A stretch of DNA of 64,000 nt from JAJDOD01 sp039024895 (GTDB lineage Bacteria > Pseudomonadota > Alphaproteobacteria > Rhodobacterales > Rhodobacteraceae), in contig JBCCPJ010000018.1 of NCBI GenBank assembly GCA_039024895.1, positions 1 to 64,000 of the forward strand, read 5' to 3'. The position numbers and the translations under genes were made by a program. The notes beneath the pieces are model-generated. The model had not been told where the DNA came from, did no database searches, and was given only the letters and a program-made list of their open reading frames with translations. Shown here piece by piece: positions 8,699 through 17,613 of this stretch. Within the stretch, counting starts at the first letter, position 1, and each line of letters opens with the position of its first letter.

Positions 8699-9050
8699 TC
8701 TGGTCAAGTCCGCCGGAGCCGGCTTTAGCCAACAGACAGAATTCGCCTTGTCAGCAGTGACCGGGGAAAACACTGCTTGCTAGAACAATCTGTCCGGTAG
8801 ACGCTGACGTCAGACGGGCAGTGCGCATTTGTGAACCTTTGAGAAAGTCATTGCTTCTTCCACGCTTCTCTCTAACGGGCAGCGTCTTACGCTATGGAAA
8901 GTTCAGTTCAAGCACCGTTCTCTTCGCGCCGAACTCAATTTCACGCAGGGTTTGCCATTCGATTTCAGGATGCTACATTTCTTCCGCTAAGCCGATGTTG
9001 CCATCACGCCAGGTGTCTGATCAACCCTTTTCGCGTTGCAGGAGTCATCG
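8699..9050. other. Intergenic region before the FecI-like sigma gene
   Basis: No gene is supported here: short frames on the plus strand at 8821-9097 show no family pattern or ribosome site. A 10-base perfect palindrome CTGACGTCAG lies at 8804-8813. An iron-responsive promoter for the sigma gene is expected here, but I cannot identify a Fur-, Irr- or RirA-type box with confidence. Confidence 0.4.
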
Positions 9051-9554
9051 TTGCCTATCGGAAAACCAGATGTAGGCTTGGCAAGTTTTATAGATGAACG
9101 TGAGGACCTTTTGGCGCTCGCACACTCCGTGGTAGGCAGTCGTGCAATTGCCGAAGATGTCGTTCAAGAAAGCTGGATAAGATGGCATGGCAGAAGTTAT
9201 CCGACTGACCGTGCGCGCCCTCTTTTACGGCGCATCGTCGCAAATTTGGCGCGTGATTGGTATCGGCGGGCCCGGACTGAACGCAACATAAACCAATACA
9301 TTGCCGATGAAGTTGAACTCTATCCAGATAGTGAGCGTGTCATTATCGCACGGCAAGAATTGCGCCTTGTTGTCGATGCTCTGAGAGAACTTCCTGAGCG
9401 AACATTAGTCGCGTTTCGTCTAAGCCGCATAGAAGGGCGCAGCCTAACCGAGATCGGTGCGCTGCTTGGTGTCTCTACACCTCGTGCACATCAGTTGGTT
9501 CGTGGTGCCCTTGTTCATGTGGCAAAGCGCCTTGATGGGGATGCCTCCTCTTAA
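9051..9554 (+). CDS. FecI-like ECF sigma factor
   Basis: About 167 residues with the two ECF sigma regions. Region 2 spans LLALAHSVVGSRAIAEDVVQESWIRW, with the DVVQESWI core-binding motif, and region 4 spans LRELPERTLVAFRLSRIEGRSL then GVSTPRAHQLVRGAL, the DNA-recognition helix. An upstream TTG at 9036 is in frame, but the TTG at 9051 has AGGAG (9040-9044) six bases before it, so I place the start there. The next gene is a FecR-like anti-sigma factor and the third a TonB receptor with an STN domain, the classical cell-surface signalling order. It should direct RNA polymerase to the receptor promoter when the receptor binds its iron ligand. Confidence 0.9.
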   Translation: MPIGKPDVGLASFIDEREDLLALAHSVVGSRAIAEDVVQESWIRWHGRSYPTDRARPLLRRIVANLARDWYRRARTERNINQYIADEVELYPDSERVIIARQELRLVVDALRELPERTLVAFRLSRIEGRSLTEIGALLGVSTPRAHQLVRGALVHVAKRLDGDASS

Positions 9555-9610
9555 TATTCAGCTTTCGAGTTCGTTATATTCATACAGATACTTTTTGCCG
9601 ACGGCGATGC

Positions 9611-10504
9611 ATGGATAAATCAAACAAGGACAAGCTGCTCGAAGAGGCGGCAGACATTTTCGTTTCGCTTCGCGATGCTCCAAGTGACGTTGACTTGCTG
9701 AAGGACCGCGACGCATTCTTGGCTCGCGGCGAGGCTGAGAAGGAAGCTTATCGGACGATTGAGCGTGCTTGGACCGTTTCAGCACCAAACAAAAAGCGCT
9801 CCCTGCCGCCTACGGGCGCGTTCGTACTCATGTTACTCGGCGGAGCGTTCGCTGCGTATGCTTGGGATGCGCGCCATACTTTCTACGCGGATTTCATATC
9901 GAAAGATCTTCCCAAAACGGTGGTGCTGGCTTCTGGCGATCTGGTAGTTCTGGACGCTGAGACCGCCATCATCGACCAGACGGAGAACAGCGAAAGGGTA
10001 GTAACACTCCTCGAAGGAGCCGGATATTTCGCAGTAGAGCCAAGCGACGCTCCATTCTCAGTCAAAGCCGGTCCTACGACAACCCGCGTGTTAGGAACGG
10101 AATTCGAAGTGACCCGTCTTGATGGCGGTTACGCCATTGCGGTATACGAGGGCACTGTTGAGGTAAGTGGCCCCTCAAATATCGAAGTTCTCAACGCCGG
10201 CGAGCAGTTTGTCTGGAGCCGTGGCGAAGGCATGCGCAAGCAAGTAGGACTGTCGGACATTGCCAATTGGCGGGATAACAGACTGTCGGTTGAAGACATG
10301 AGCGTGCGCCAGGTGGCAGATGTGATTGAAAGGCGCATACGCGGCTCTGTGTTTGTTCCCGAAACTGAAATGGCAGTCAGACGGATTACTGGAAGTTTCG
10401 ATCTATCCGAGCCGCGACTTGCACTCGACGCTTTGGCGGCGACTGTAGGCGGTCGGGTAATTGCGGCGCAACCTTTCGGTGCGATCTTAGTTCCCAGCAA
10501 ATAA
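9611..10504 (+). CDS. FecR-like anti-sigma/sigma-regulator
   Basis: A 297-residue protein with three parts. Residues 1-65 form the cytoplasmic anti-sigma domain (LLEEAADIFVSLRDA, then RGEAEKEAYRTIERAW). One membrane helix follows near residues 75-95 (GAFVLMLLGGAFAAYAW). The periplasmic FecR domain has LPKTVVLASGDLVVLDAETAI, GAGYFAVEPSDAPFSVKAG, TTTRVLGTEFEVTRL and AVYEGTVEV, followed by a C-terminal STN-contacting segment. FecR proteins relay receptor occupancy from the outer membrane to the sigma factor. It lies 56 bases after the sigma gene and 93 bases before the receptor gene, the expected position. Confidence 0.9.
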   Translation: MDKSNKDKLLEEAADIFVSLRDAPSDVDLLKDRDAFLARGEAEKEAYRTIERAWTVSAPNKKRSLPPTGAFVLMLLGGAFAAYAWDARHTFYADFISKDLPKTVVLASGDLVVLDAETAIIDQTENSERVVTLLEGAGYFAVEPSDAPFSVKAGPTTTRVLGTEFEVTRLDGGYAIAVYEGTVEVSGPSNIEVLNAGEQFVWSRGEGMRKQVGLSDIANWRDNRLSVEDMSVRQVADVIERRIRGSVFVPETEMAVRRITGSFDLSEPRLALDALAATVGGRVIAAQPFGAILVPSK

Positions 10505-10597
10505 TTATTACCAGCCCTTAATATCTGACGCTTTCACTCGTCTTTGCAGTGAAGGGCGCCAAGAAAGGCGATTATCAGGGACTTAGGGGCAAGGACA

Positions 10598-12790
10598 ATG
10601 TGGACGGCGCTACGAACGAGTACAGCTATAGGATCGGCATGTGTGGCAATGCTGCCGGTAACGACTTGGGCAGATGAGTCAAGACCGGTTGATGTGCCGG
10701 CTCAGGAATTGCCAGCTGCTATCGCGGAGTTGGGCAAGGAAACTGGGTTGCAAATTAGCGCCCCAGCTAGTGCGGTGGAAGGAGTGGTAAGCCGTTCGGT
10801 TTCTGGACCGATGGAGCCCGTTGCGGCATTGCGGGAGATGCTGGGAGGTACTGGACTACGCGTGCTTCAGATCAGCGACAACAGTGTCGTGGTGTCGCAA
10901 AATGTGAGTGATGTTTCCTTCGACTTGGGCATTCTGGTGTTGGGCGAATTACTTGAGCGAGACTTACAAGAAACTCAGTCGAGCGTTGTAGTTGTCACCG
11001 GCGAAAACCTAGACGAACGTGGTGAAACCTCGGTAGGTCAGACACTTGATCGCATCCCCGGCGTCAGCACATCGCAGGGCCTCGTGATCCGCGGCATTGC
11101 GGATGACGGTGGCTTGGGGAGCGGAACCACAGCGTCCACGATCAGCGTCACAACGGACGGCATCCGCCTGTCGGACTACCGAAACTTTGGCCGATCTAAT
11201 ATTTCCACGTGGGACGTCGAACAAGTCGAGGTGTTCCGTGGCTCGCAGTCGACCCAAGCGGGCCGCAATGCGCTTGCCGGAGCAATTGTGGTTGAAGGCG
11301 CCAAACCGAAATTTGTGCCTGAATATCGTTTGCGATTTGGGTTGTTGGATGGCGAAGGCCTTGATGACTCAGGACCGGGGCTCCAAACTGCGTTCGTTTT
11401 AAACACTCCAATCATCGAAGACAGACTTGCGGCACGTCTCTCGGTCGACCTGCGGGACACCGACGGAGAAGGTGGCCCCAATAACAAGACGATCCGGGCA
11501 GGATTGCTCTATGAACCGACTGACAGGCTGTCATTTGGTTTGACCCATACCGACATCGACAACGCTGATGGTCTTCAGCAAATTCAATCGCCGCGTTTGA
11601 CCGTTGATTATGCGATCAACGACGCTCTGACCTTTACGTCGAGAACGCAATACACTGAAGCTCAAACGGAGTTCGATCAGTTCATTTTTGGACGCTCGCG
11701 GGATTACGAAACCGTCGATCAGGAGTTCCGGCTAATCTATGAAACGGACCGAATGCGTGCGGTCGGTGGTGTCTTCTACACAAGTATCGACGAAGTTAGC
11801 CTTCTTTTTTCGACGCCGAGTACTCCTCCTCCTTTGACCGGGGTTCAGACCGAGGACATCGACACACAAAACTATGCTATTTATGGCGAGGTCGAATACG
11901 ACGTTTCGCCTCAATGGACTGTCATTGCAGGCCTTCGCTATGACGTTGAGGATGTCGACAACACCACAGAATTAAACGGTTTGGTGAGCGGTGTTATACC
12001 GATAACAGGGGGCGGGTCGCTTGATACCACTTATGATGCACTACTGCCCAAACTGGGCGTCGTGTATAATTTTGAAGAAAATCAAAGCCTTGGCCTCACC
12101 TATCAGCGCGGTTACCGTGCCGGCGGTCTTAGCATCAGTGTCCCAATAACCGGGGGTACCGCCACCACCTTTGAATTTGATCCTGATTTCACAGATACCT
12201 ACGAATTGGCCTATCGATCCCAATCTAGCGATGGCACACGTACGTTAAACGCAAACCTCTTTTATACTACGTGGACGGACCAGCAGGTTTCTACGCTGAA
12301 CAGCTTGAACTTGCCTGTTATTGATAACGTGGCGGACTCTGATCTCTGGGGCGCCGAGATCGACTACAGTCAGACTGTGAACAGCAATCTGGAGGTGTTT
12401 GCCTCTGCCGCCGTTGTTAAAACTGAGTATGGCAGTTTTTTGGACGTCAATGGCAATCAAATTGATGGCAACAGCTTTTCATTAGCACCAGAACTGGTAG
12501 GCTCGTTCGGCGCAAATTACACATTTGACAACGGCCTGTCGATTGGCGGCGACATCAACTACACGAGTAGTTCCTTTTCCGACACCGCAAACACACCCGC
12601 ATTGGAAAACGACGACTATTGGGTGACCAATGTGAACGTCAACTATATCTTCGACAATGGCGCAGTCTTGACAGCCTATGCGCGAAACCTGTTCGACGAA
12701 GTGTACACAATACAACGGAACACAGTATCGGACTTCACCATCTTTGGTAAAAGAAGAGAGTATGGTGTGTTCGTGACGATGGAGTTTTGA
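10598..12790 (+). CDS. TonB-dependent outer-membrane receptor with STN signalling domain (FecA-like)
   Basis: A 730-residue receptor. A signal peptide (residues about 1-26, ending TWADE) is followed by an STN domain at about 30-105 (VDVPAQELPAAIAELGKETG, SVSGPMEPVAALREMLGGTG), which contacts the FecR protein. A short linker with a possible TonB box leads to the plug (SSVVVVTGENLDERGETSVG, QTLDRIPGVS, VEQVEVFRGSQSTQAGRNAL). The beta-barrel extends to the C-terminal Phe (YGVFVTMEF). The ligand is probably a ferric siderophore, by analogy with FecA/FpvA systems, but no biosynthetic or ABC genes lie here to identify it. The next gene starts across its stop codon. Confidence 0.93.
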   Translation: MWTALRTSTAIGSACVAMLPVTTWADESRPVDVPAQELPAAIAELGKETGLQISAPASAVEGVVSRSVSGPMEPVAALREMLGGTGLRVLQISDNSVVVSQNVSDVSFDLGILVLGELLERDLQETQSSVVVVTGENLDERGETSVGQTLDRIPGVSTSQGLVIRGIADDGGLGSGTTASTISVTTDGIRLSDYRNFGRSNISTWDVEQVEVFRGSQSTQAGRNALAGAIVVEGAKPKFVPEYRLRFGLLDGEGLDDSGPGLQTAFVLNTPIIEDRLAARLSVDLRDTDGEGGPNNKTIRAGLLYEPTDRLSFGLTHTDIDNADGLQQIQSPRLTVDYAINDALTFTSRTQYTEAQTEFDQFIFGRSRDYETVDQEFRLIYETDRMRAVGGVFYTSIDEVSLLFSTPSTPPPLTGVQTEDIDTQNYAIYGEVEYDVSPQWTVIAGLRYDVEDVDNTTELNGLVSGVIPITGGGSLDTTYDALLPKLGVVYNFEENQSLGLTYQRGYRAGGLSISVPITGGTATTFEFDPDFTDTYELAYRSQSSDGTRTLNANLFYTTWTDQQVSTLNSLNLPVIDNVADSDLWGAEIDYSQTVNSNLEVFASAAVVKTEYGSFLDVNGNQIDGNSFSLAPELVGSFGANYTFDNGLSIGGDINYTSSSFSDTANTPALENDDYWVTNVNVNYIFDNGAVLTAYARNLFDEVYTIQRNTVSDFTIFGKRREYGVFVTMEF

Positions 12791-12798
12791 GCTTCTCA

Positions 12799-13152
12799 AT
12801 GTCTGAGCGCGATCAAACCGTTGCGTCTTTTGAGCAGCCGTTGCCTTCACAGAGGATGAGGGGTTTTGCGAGACAACTTTCGGCACCAATAAATCACCGT
12901 CCGCGATTAACGCGATGGGTTTTGGCAGGGCCAGCCACACTGCTTGCGACACTGGCTTTCGTGGCTGGAATGACGGTTTGGTGGCCGCCTGGGGCCGCGG
13001 GCATTGATCAGATCGGAATGCCGTTGATCCTCTCGCCCGTAATCTGGGTGTGCATATTTGTCTATGCCCTACTTGACGAAAATCTGAGTCGCGCCTGCCT
13101 TGTTATGTTGGCGTTAATCGCAGGAAACGGTGTTCTCTTAGCAATGGGGTAA
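12799..13152 (+). CDS. Small DUF3649-like membrane protein of iron-uptake operons
   Basis: About 117 residues with three hydrophobic segments from residue 40 onward (RWVLAGPATLLATLAFVAGM, LILSPVIWVCIFVYALL, CLVMLALIAGNGVLLAMG). The N-terminal 35 residues are polar. Size, helix spacing and position between a TonB receptor and a PepSY membrane protein match DUF3649-type proteins of siderophore operons. The start is uncertain: a TTG at 12787 overlaps the receptor stop but sits two bases after GGAG, while the ATG at 12799 is fourteen bases after it. Its molecular role is unknown; a part in iron release or import at the inner membrane is inferred from context. Confidence 0.6.
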   Translation: MSERDQTVASFEQPLPSQRMRGFARQLSAPINHRPRLTRWVLAGPATLLATLAFVAGMTVWWPPGAAGIDQIGMPLILSPVIWVCIFVYALLDENLSRACLVMLALIAGNGVLLAMG

Positions 13153-13159
13153 GCCAGCG

Positions 13160-14740
13160 ATGAGCTTTGTCACGCAAGCCAAGACCAAACGACTTCTTGC
13201 CGTCCACGGTTGGTCAGGGACGATCCTCGGCCTTTTGCTTTACGTGGTCATTTTCACGGGCGCGATTGTTGTCTTTGCCGATGAAATCGGATCCTGGTCG
13301 CGAGGCGTCATCGGCCACAAGGGGGAGTTCGGCACGCAAGTCGACCATCGCTTCCGGGTCGCGGCTCGCAGCGTTGATCGAAATTACTACGAAGAGGTCT
13401 CAATCGGGCGAACGCGAACGGGAGACTTCCGCTACAGCTTTGAAGGCCATGCGACCGACCCATCTAGCGGCGAGGAGGTAGATGCACTTGTGCGCTTGCG
13501 GGTGGATCCTGAAAGCGGAGAGGTGCTTGAGAGATGGGAGGGCTTGGAGTCGGATCTACCACGCGATTCGACAACCGCCCTAAGCCGCTTTTGGGTCGAT
13601 CTTCACGAGGAGCTTTACTTGCCTGCGCCCTACGGGTTTTTCCTCGTTTGCGTCTTGGGCATGATGATGATGTTTGCCGCAGTCTCCGGCGTACTCATTC
13701 ATAAGCACGTAGTGCGTGATGCCTTTGTCGCAGCGCGCAATCCAACCCGACTTGTAGGTGCAAGAGATTTGCATGTGCTGGCAGGGACCTGGGGTATTCC
13801 CTTTGCCATACTCCTTGCGCTGACAGGGGCCTTCCTTGGTTTTGCGTTTTCGGTTGGGGTACCAATTATGGCCATGATTTCCTTTGATGGCGACCGGCAG
13901 GCCATGATTTCGGCGTTGCTCGAGCGACCGGAAGCCGTCGATCTAGCCCCGGCACCGCTCGCTGCCTTGGATTTTGTCATTCGCGATGCGATGGAACGCA
14001 CGGGCGCCGCCGTTGGCTCAATACAAATAAGCAATTATGACAGCGTCGGGGCGACGATCAGTGTGTTCATGGGACCATCGCCCGGAGGCTTTGCGGGGCA
14101 AAGACTAGAGTTTGACGGTGTGACGCGAGCTTTCGAAGGCGTGCAGCCCGGGTTTGGGGCAACACATTCGCTGAGTTCTACTCTCTTCGGGATCATCCGC
14201 CCTTTGCATTTCGGTGATTTTGCTGGGCTTGGTTCAAAAATCGTCTGGTTCGGTATGGGTCTTGCCATGGCCTATGTGAATGCCTCCGGGATGCTGTTGT
14301 GGTGCAAACGTCGCGAGGACCAAGCGCTATGGCGGGGCTTCCGGCACTGGATCATGGTGACAGTATGGGGGCTACCTTTTGCGATGCTGGTTTCTGCCGT
14401 GGCGTACTTTGTCACCGTCCCGGTAGCCGACGCGCATTTTTGGACACCGCTTGGGTTCCTGCTGGGGTTGTTCCTGTGCATCGTCCTTGGCCTGAGGTCT
14501 GAGAATGCCGGCCACCAACTGCGATTGGCAAACACAGGTTTGTGTTTGGCACTTCCTGTGCTGAGGCATCTGACGGGAGGAACCAGCTGGTCTGAGGCTT
14601 TGATCAGCGGGGGCGCGGAAATACTCGTCATTGACATTCTCTTCTTGGGCATGGGTCTTTTGCTTCTTCGTAAGAGTGGCGCAAGATCAACTGATGCAGA
14701 GCCGCCAAGGGATGCCACAATTCAGGAACCTGCGGAGTGA
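13160..14740 (+). CDS. PepSY-associated TM helix protein (inner-membrane iron reductase-like)
   Basis: A 526-residue PepSY_TM protein. It begins with the family's first helix after LLAVHGWSGTILGLLLYVVI, where the His is a candidate heme ligand. A large periplasmic PepSY region follows (LRVDPESGEVLERWEGLE), then helices at FWVDLHEELYLPAPYGFFL and RDLHVLAGTWGIPFAILLAL, and later STLFGIIRPLHFGDFAGLGSKI with a further His-bearing helix. The C-terminal 150 residues add four or so helices. Family members are linked to reduction of ferric siderophores at the inner membrane. It is eight bases after the preceding small gene and overlaps the next gene by four bases (GTGA). Confidence 0.85.
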   Translation: MSFVTQAKTKRLLAVHGWSGTILGLLLYVVIFTGAIVVFADEIGSWSRGVIGHKGEFGTQVDHRFRVAARSVDRNYYEEVSIGRTRTGDFRYSFEGHATDPSSGEEVDALVRLRVDPESGEVLERWEGLESDLPRDSTTALSRFWVDLHEELYLPAPYGFFLVCVLGMMMMFAAVSGVLIHKHVVRDAFVAARNPTRLVGARDLHVLAGTWGIPFAILLALTGAFLGFAFSVGVPIMAMISFDGDRQAMISALLERPEAVDLAPAPLAALDFVIRDAMERTGAAVGSIQISNYDSVGATISVFMGPSPGGFAGQRLEFDGVTRAFEGVQPGFGATHSLSSTLFGIIRPLHFGDFAGLGSKIVWFGMGLAMAYVNASGMLLWCKRREDQALWRGFRHWIMVTVWGLPFAMLVSAVAYFVTVPVADAHFWTPLGFLLGLFLCIVLGLRSENAGHQLRLANTGLCLALPVLRHLTGGTSWSEALISGGAEILVIDILFLGMGLLLLRKSGARSTDAEPPRDATIQEPAE

Positions 14741-15327
14741 GTGGTTTCTTGATCTACGCCAGTATCTTTGCCAGCCTTGCCGCCCTTGCATACCTGACTT
14801 TCACCGATCCCAAGCGGCGGCGGACGCATGGGCAGGAGGTGCTCGACCACCGTCCTTACCTTTGGCCAGCACGGATCGCGCTTTTTGGGCCGGGCGTGCT
14901 GCTGATAGGTCTCGGTCATTGGTCGGGTCTGACCATTTGGGCGGTCGCCGTCACCACACTTGGCTGGGTTATTGCAGCGCTGTCTCCGGCCACCTATGCT
15001 AGGCTTGTACAAGACATTGAGCGCAAGCGTATTGAGGCCTGGGACTGGCTTAAAGCTATTGCTCAGACCTTAATCGTTGAGCCAGCGAGGTATGTTCCCG
15101 AACGCCTCAAGGTGTGGACCTTCGATCTCCCTCGTATGCGTAAGAGATCCCCGGGAAGAATCCAGCTAGCAGAAGTCGAAGAGTTGAAGGCGCGCATAAC
15201 CGCCTTGGAAGCGCGCTTGTATCGACTGGAAAACGGTGAGGAGCCGATGACGGCCTTGGCTGATGAGCACGAAGATAATGAGCTGACGACTAAGCAACCC
15301 GCGAAGCCGCTAGACGCTGCGGAATAG
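14737..15327 (+). CDS. DUF3325-like membrane protein with C-terminal coiled-coil extension
   Basis: A 196-residue protein starting with GTG inside the previous stop. Residues 1-95 contain three hydrophobic segments (LIYASIFASLAALAYLTF, ARIALFGPGVLLIGLGHW, IWAVAVTTLGWVIAALS) with the helix spacing and the position of DUF3325 proteins, which accompany PepSY and DUF3649 proteins in siderophore operons. The remaining 100 residues are unlike the short family: an amphipathic stretch and a heptad-rich segment EVEELKARITALEARLYRLE, then an acidic tail. The extension suggests oligomerisation or a partner in the cytoplasm. The family match is by pattern only. Confidence 0.55.
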   Translation: MSGFLIYASIFASLAALAYLTFTDPKRRRTHGQEVLDHRPYLWPARIALFGPGVLLIGLGHWSGLTIWAVAVTTLGWVIAALSPATYARLVQDIERKRIEAWDWLKAIAQTLIVEPARYVPERLKVWTFDLPRMRKRSPGRIQLAEVEELKARITALEARLYRLENGEEPMTALADEHEDNELTTKQPAKPLDAAE

Positions 15328-15379
15328 CAAGGAGCGTCAGCGGTCGCCCGCAGAACTTACGACGACACTTGAGGGATAT

Positions 15380-15796
15380 ATGAGAACAGTAGTTTTAGTG
15401 GCCATGCTCTTGGGCGCTGCATCCATGGCTCAGGCGCAAAATCAAACACCGGGTCTTTCTATTGAGCTCAACACAGTTGCGGAGGCGAACGGTGGATGTC
15501 AGTTGACCTTCGTCGCAAATACCGGCTTTGAGAATGGCGTCGAAAAGGCGGTTTTCGAGACGGTTCTGTTTGACAAGACGGGCGCGGTGAACTGTCTTAC
15601 GCTCTTCGACTTTGATGCCATTCCGGCGGGTCGACCTCGGGTGCGTCAGTTCGTGCTTCCGGAGCTGGCTTGCGCTGATCTGGGGCAGATTCTGATCAAT
15701 GGTGTGAACACCTGTGAGGCCCCAGGCATCGAGTCGGACGCCTGTGCCGCCGGTCTGTCTGTGTCTAGCCGCATTAATGTGGAGTTGATTGTATGA
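15380..15796 (+). CDS. Exported Cys-containing protein of unknown function, upstream of exbB
   Basis: A 138-residue protein. The first 20 residues form a signal peptide ending in Ala-Gln-Ala. The mature part of about 118 residues has five Cys residues (in GGCQL, VNCLT, LACAD, NTCEA and DACAAG), so at least one remains unpaired or binds something if two disulphides form. It appears beta-rich and has no recognised domain. The start has GAGGG upstream, and the gene overlaps the exbB start by four bases (ATGA), which makes translational coupling with ExbB likely. A periplasmic accessory of the energising complex is a reasonable guess, nothing more. Confidence 0.6.
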   Translation: MRTVVLVAMLLGAASMAQAQNQTPGLSIELNTVAEANGGCQLTFVANTGFENGVEKAVFETVLFDKTGAVNCLTLFDFDAIPAGRPRVRQFVLPELACADLGQILINGVNTCEAPGIESDACAAGLSVSSRINVELIV

Positions 15797-16434
15797 TCAA
15801 CATGGCGGAGATGTTCGATCTGATGCGCCAGATCGCCGATTTGGGCGGGCCAGTGATCCTGATTCTGATCGCCGCTTCGGTCTATGTCCTCGCGGTTACG
15901 CTTTACAAGCTCTGGCAGTTCCGCATTGCGGGTGTCGGCCGGCACAAGGCCCTGAAGGATGCTGTCGCTGCTTGGGATGCGGGTGATCGAAGTGCAGCTG
16001 TATCCCACCTACAGCGTTCCAAGAGCTATCTGTCACCGGTGGTCGAGTTGGCGTTTGGCGCAACGCGCGACGACAATAGCCGGCTGGTGAGCGAGACAGA
16101 GGCGCGCTTTGCCAGGTTGGAACGCGGCCTCAGAACGCTTGAGAACATCGCGCAACTGGCGCCGCTTCTGGGTCTCTTCGGCACGGTGCTGGGCATGATC
16201 GAGGCGTTCCAGGCCTTGCAACAGGCCGGGAGCCAGGTTGACGCGTCTATTTTGTCGGGTGGCATTTGGGTGGCGCTCATGACCACGGCGGCAGGCCTTG
16301 CCGTTGCCATGCTGACCGCGCTCATTTATTCTTGGATGGAGGCGCGTATGGATGCCGAACGCGGCATTGCCGAACAGGGCGTCAGCCAATTGGTGTCGGT
16401 TGATCTGAAGAAGGCCGAAGCGATGGTGGCCTGA
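15793..16434 (+). CDS. exbB: MotA/TolQ/ExbB-family proton channel subunit
   Basis: A 213-residue protein with three membrane helices. The first is near residues 15-38 (GGPVILILIAASVYVLAVTL). After a cytoplasmic loop come the family motifs RLERGLRTLENIAQLAPLLGLFGTVLGMIEAF and ISGGIW-like ILSGGIWVALMTTAAGLAVAML. These match ExbB/TolQ proteins that use proton flow to energise TonB. It ends the iron operon. No exbD or tonB follows; the next gene is on the other strand after 32 bases, so the partner subunits must be encoded elsewhere. Confidence 0.88.
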   Translation: MINMAEMFDLMRQIADLGGPVILILIAASVYVLAVTLYKLWQFRIAGVGRHKALKDAVAAWDAGDRSAAVSHLQRSKSYLSPVVELAFGATRDDNSRLVSETEARFARLERGLRTLENIAQLAPLLGLFGTVLGMIEAFQALQQAGSQVDASILSGGIWVALMTTAAGLAVAMLTALIYSWMEARMDAERGIAEQGVSQLVSVDLKKAEAMVA

Positions 16435-16466
16435 CACACGCGCACCAGGCCAATTTTGGCTGGGGC

Positions 16467-17468
16467 CTATTTGTCGATTATGTCCATGACCATGTCGTAG
16501 AGTTCTTGTGCTGGCAGGCCGCGAGACGAATGCTCTTCGATCCAGGCCATGGCCGCGGGTTCCGCAACTGCTTGCTGGATCGAGCGAACGATATCGTCAC
16601 GCAAGGTGAGAACGGCAACCCCGCTTTCGGTAAGAGCTGGCTGCCAAGCGTCCATCGTCGACCCATTGTAGTTTTCGACATAATGCGCCAGCGCTTCGTC
16701 GACGGATGACAGTAGTGCATCGCGGTGAGTCTCCGGCAGGTCTTTGAGCGCCTTTGAGTTCACTACCACTGGGCAGTTCACAGTCCCCGGGTTGAGGTTG
16801 CTCATCCACCAACTGCCACCTTCAACAGTCCCGAAGGCCATATGGGCGTGTGGCGCGAAACTGACCGCCTGAATTTCACCGGACGACAGTGCTTCCTTGA
16901 CCTTGGTGGCCGGGATCGTCGCCAGATCGGCACCAAGAGCCGCCACGGCCTCCCCAACGCCGCCCGTGGCACGGATGGTCATTTTCTTGAAGTCGTCCAA
17001 GGACGTGGGCGGTAAACCGGTGCCCATGATGTTGTACTGTGGCAGCGGCGACGGCATGAGGAGTGTTGCATTCCATCGCGCCATGTCGACCCGTGTAATC
17101 GGGTGGTTGTAAACGGCCAGTGACAACTCAATTTCCTGCTCGAGTGTATCTACGCCGAGAAAGGGAAGTTCCAAAACCGTAATGGTTGGGTTCTTTTTGG
17201 GATGATAACCGGCACAGAACTGCGCCATTTCGAATTTGCCTGCGTGAATCCCATCAAGGTTCTCGCGACTGTCAGACAAACCGCCGTAGGACAAGTTTAG
17301 GGTGAACTCACCGCCTGTTTTCTGCGAAACCAGCTCGGCCAGTTTCTCTACATGTTCGGTAAATGCGCGACGCTTGCCCCAGAGCGATACATCCCATTCT
17401 GTTGCAAACGCCTCACTTGCTAAGGCTGCTGCCGCCGCAAACGCGGCTGCGAAAACAAAGGTTCTCAT
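16467..17468 (-). CDS. TRAP transporter substrate-binding protein (DctP family), orphan
   Basis: A 333-residue protein with a signal peptide (cleavage after ASEAFA) preceded by a strong GGGAGGAG ribosome site. The mature protein has DctP features: TEWDVSLWGKRRAFTEHVEKL, SQKTGGEFTLNLSYGG, the substrate-loop arginine in MTIRATGGVGEAVAALGA, and IPATKVKEALSSGEIQAVSF. TRAP binding proteins bring carboxylates to a DctQM permease. No dctQ or dctM gene is adjacent: one side is exbB (convergent), the other rpe. It therefore works with a distant permease or has a sensing role. The ligand is not predictable; an organic acid is usual. Confidence 0.88.
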   Translation of the reverse strand: MRTFVFAAAFAAAAALASEAFATEWDVSLWGKRRAFTEHVEKLAELVSQKTGGEFTLNLSYGGLSDSRENLDGIHAGKFEMAQFCAGYHPKKNPTITVLELPFLGVDTLEQEIELSLAVYNHPITRVDMARWNATLLMPSPLPQYNIMGTGLPPTSLDDFKKMTIRATGGVGEAVAALGADLATIPATKVKEALSSGEIQAVSFAPHAHMAFGTVEGGSWWMSNLNPGTVNCPVVVNSKALKDLPETHRDALLSSVDEALAHYVENYNGSTMDAWQPALTESGVAVLTLRDDIVRSIQQAVAEPAAMAWIEEHSSRGLPAQELYDMVMDIIDK

Positions 17469-17613
17469 TGCTCCTCCCGGAACTGGTCAACGCCCCGCCA
17501 GACAATGCATTTTCCGTTGCGACGTTATGTCGAACGCACGCAGTCCGATATGAGACAATCCGCAGGCAGATTGTCTTTTGCTCTGCTGATAGGCGCAGAG
17601 TTAGGTGTAGGGC

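Noticed and set aside
8804..8813. Palindrome CTGACGTCAG
   Set aside because: Ten-base palindromes occur by chance in this length, and its place relative to a promoter is unclear.
8821..9097. Two overlapping open frames before the sigma gene
   Set aside because: No ribosome site, no conserved pattern, and the region is the expected promoter area.
16435..16466. Bidirectional terminator between exbB and dctP
   Set aside because: Short complementary stretches exist (AGGCC/GGCCT, GCCAA/TTGGC) but the stems compete and no clear T-run follows in either direction.
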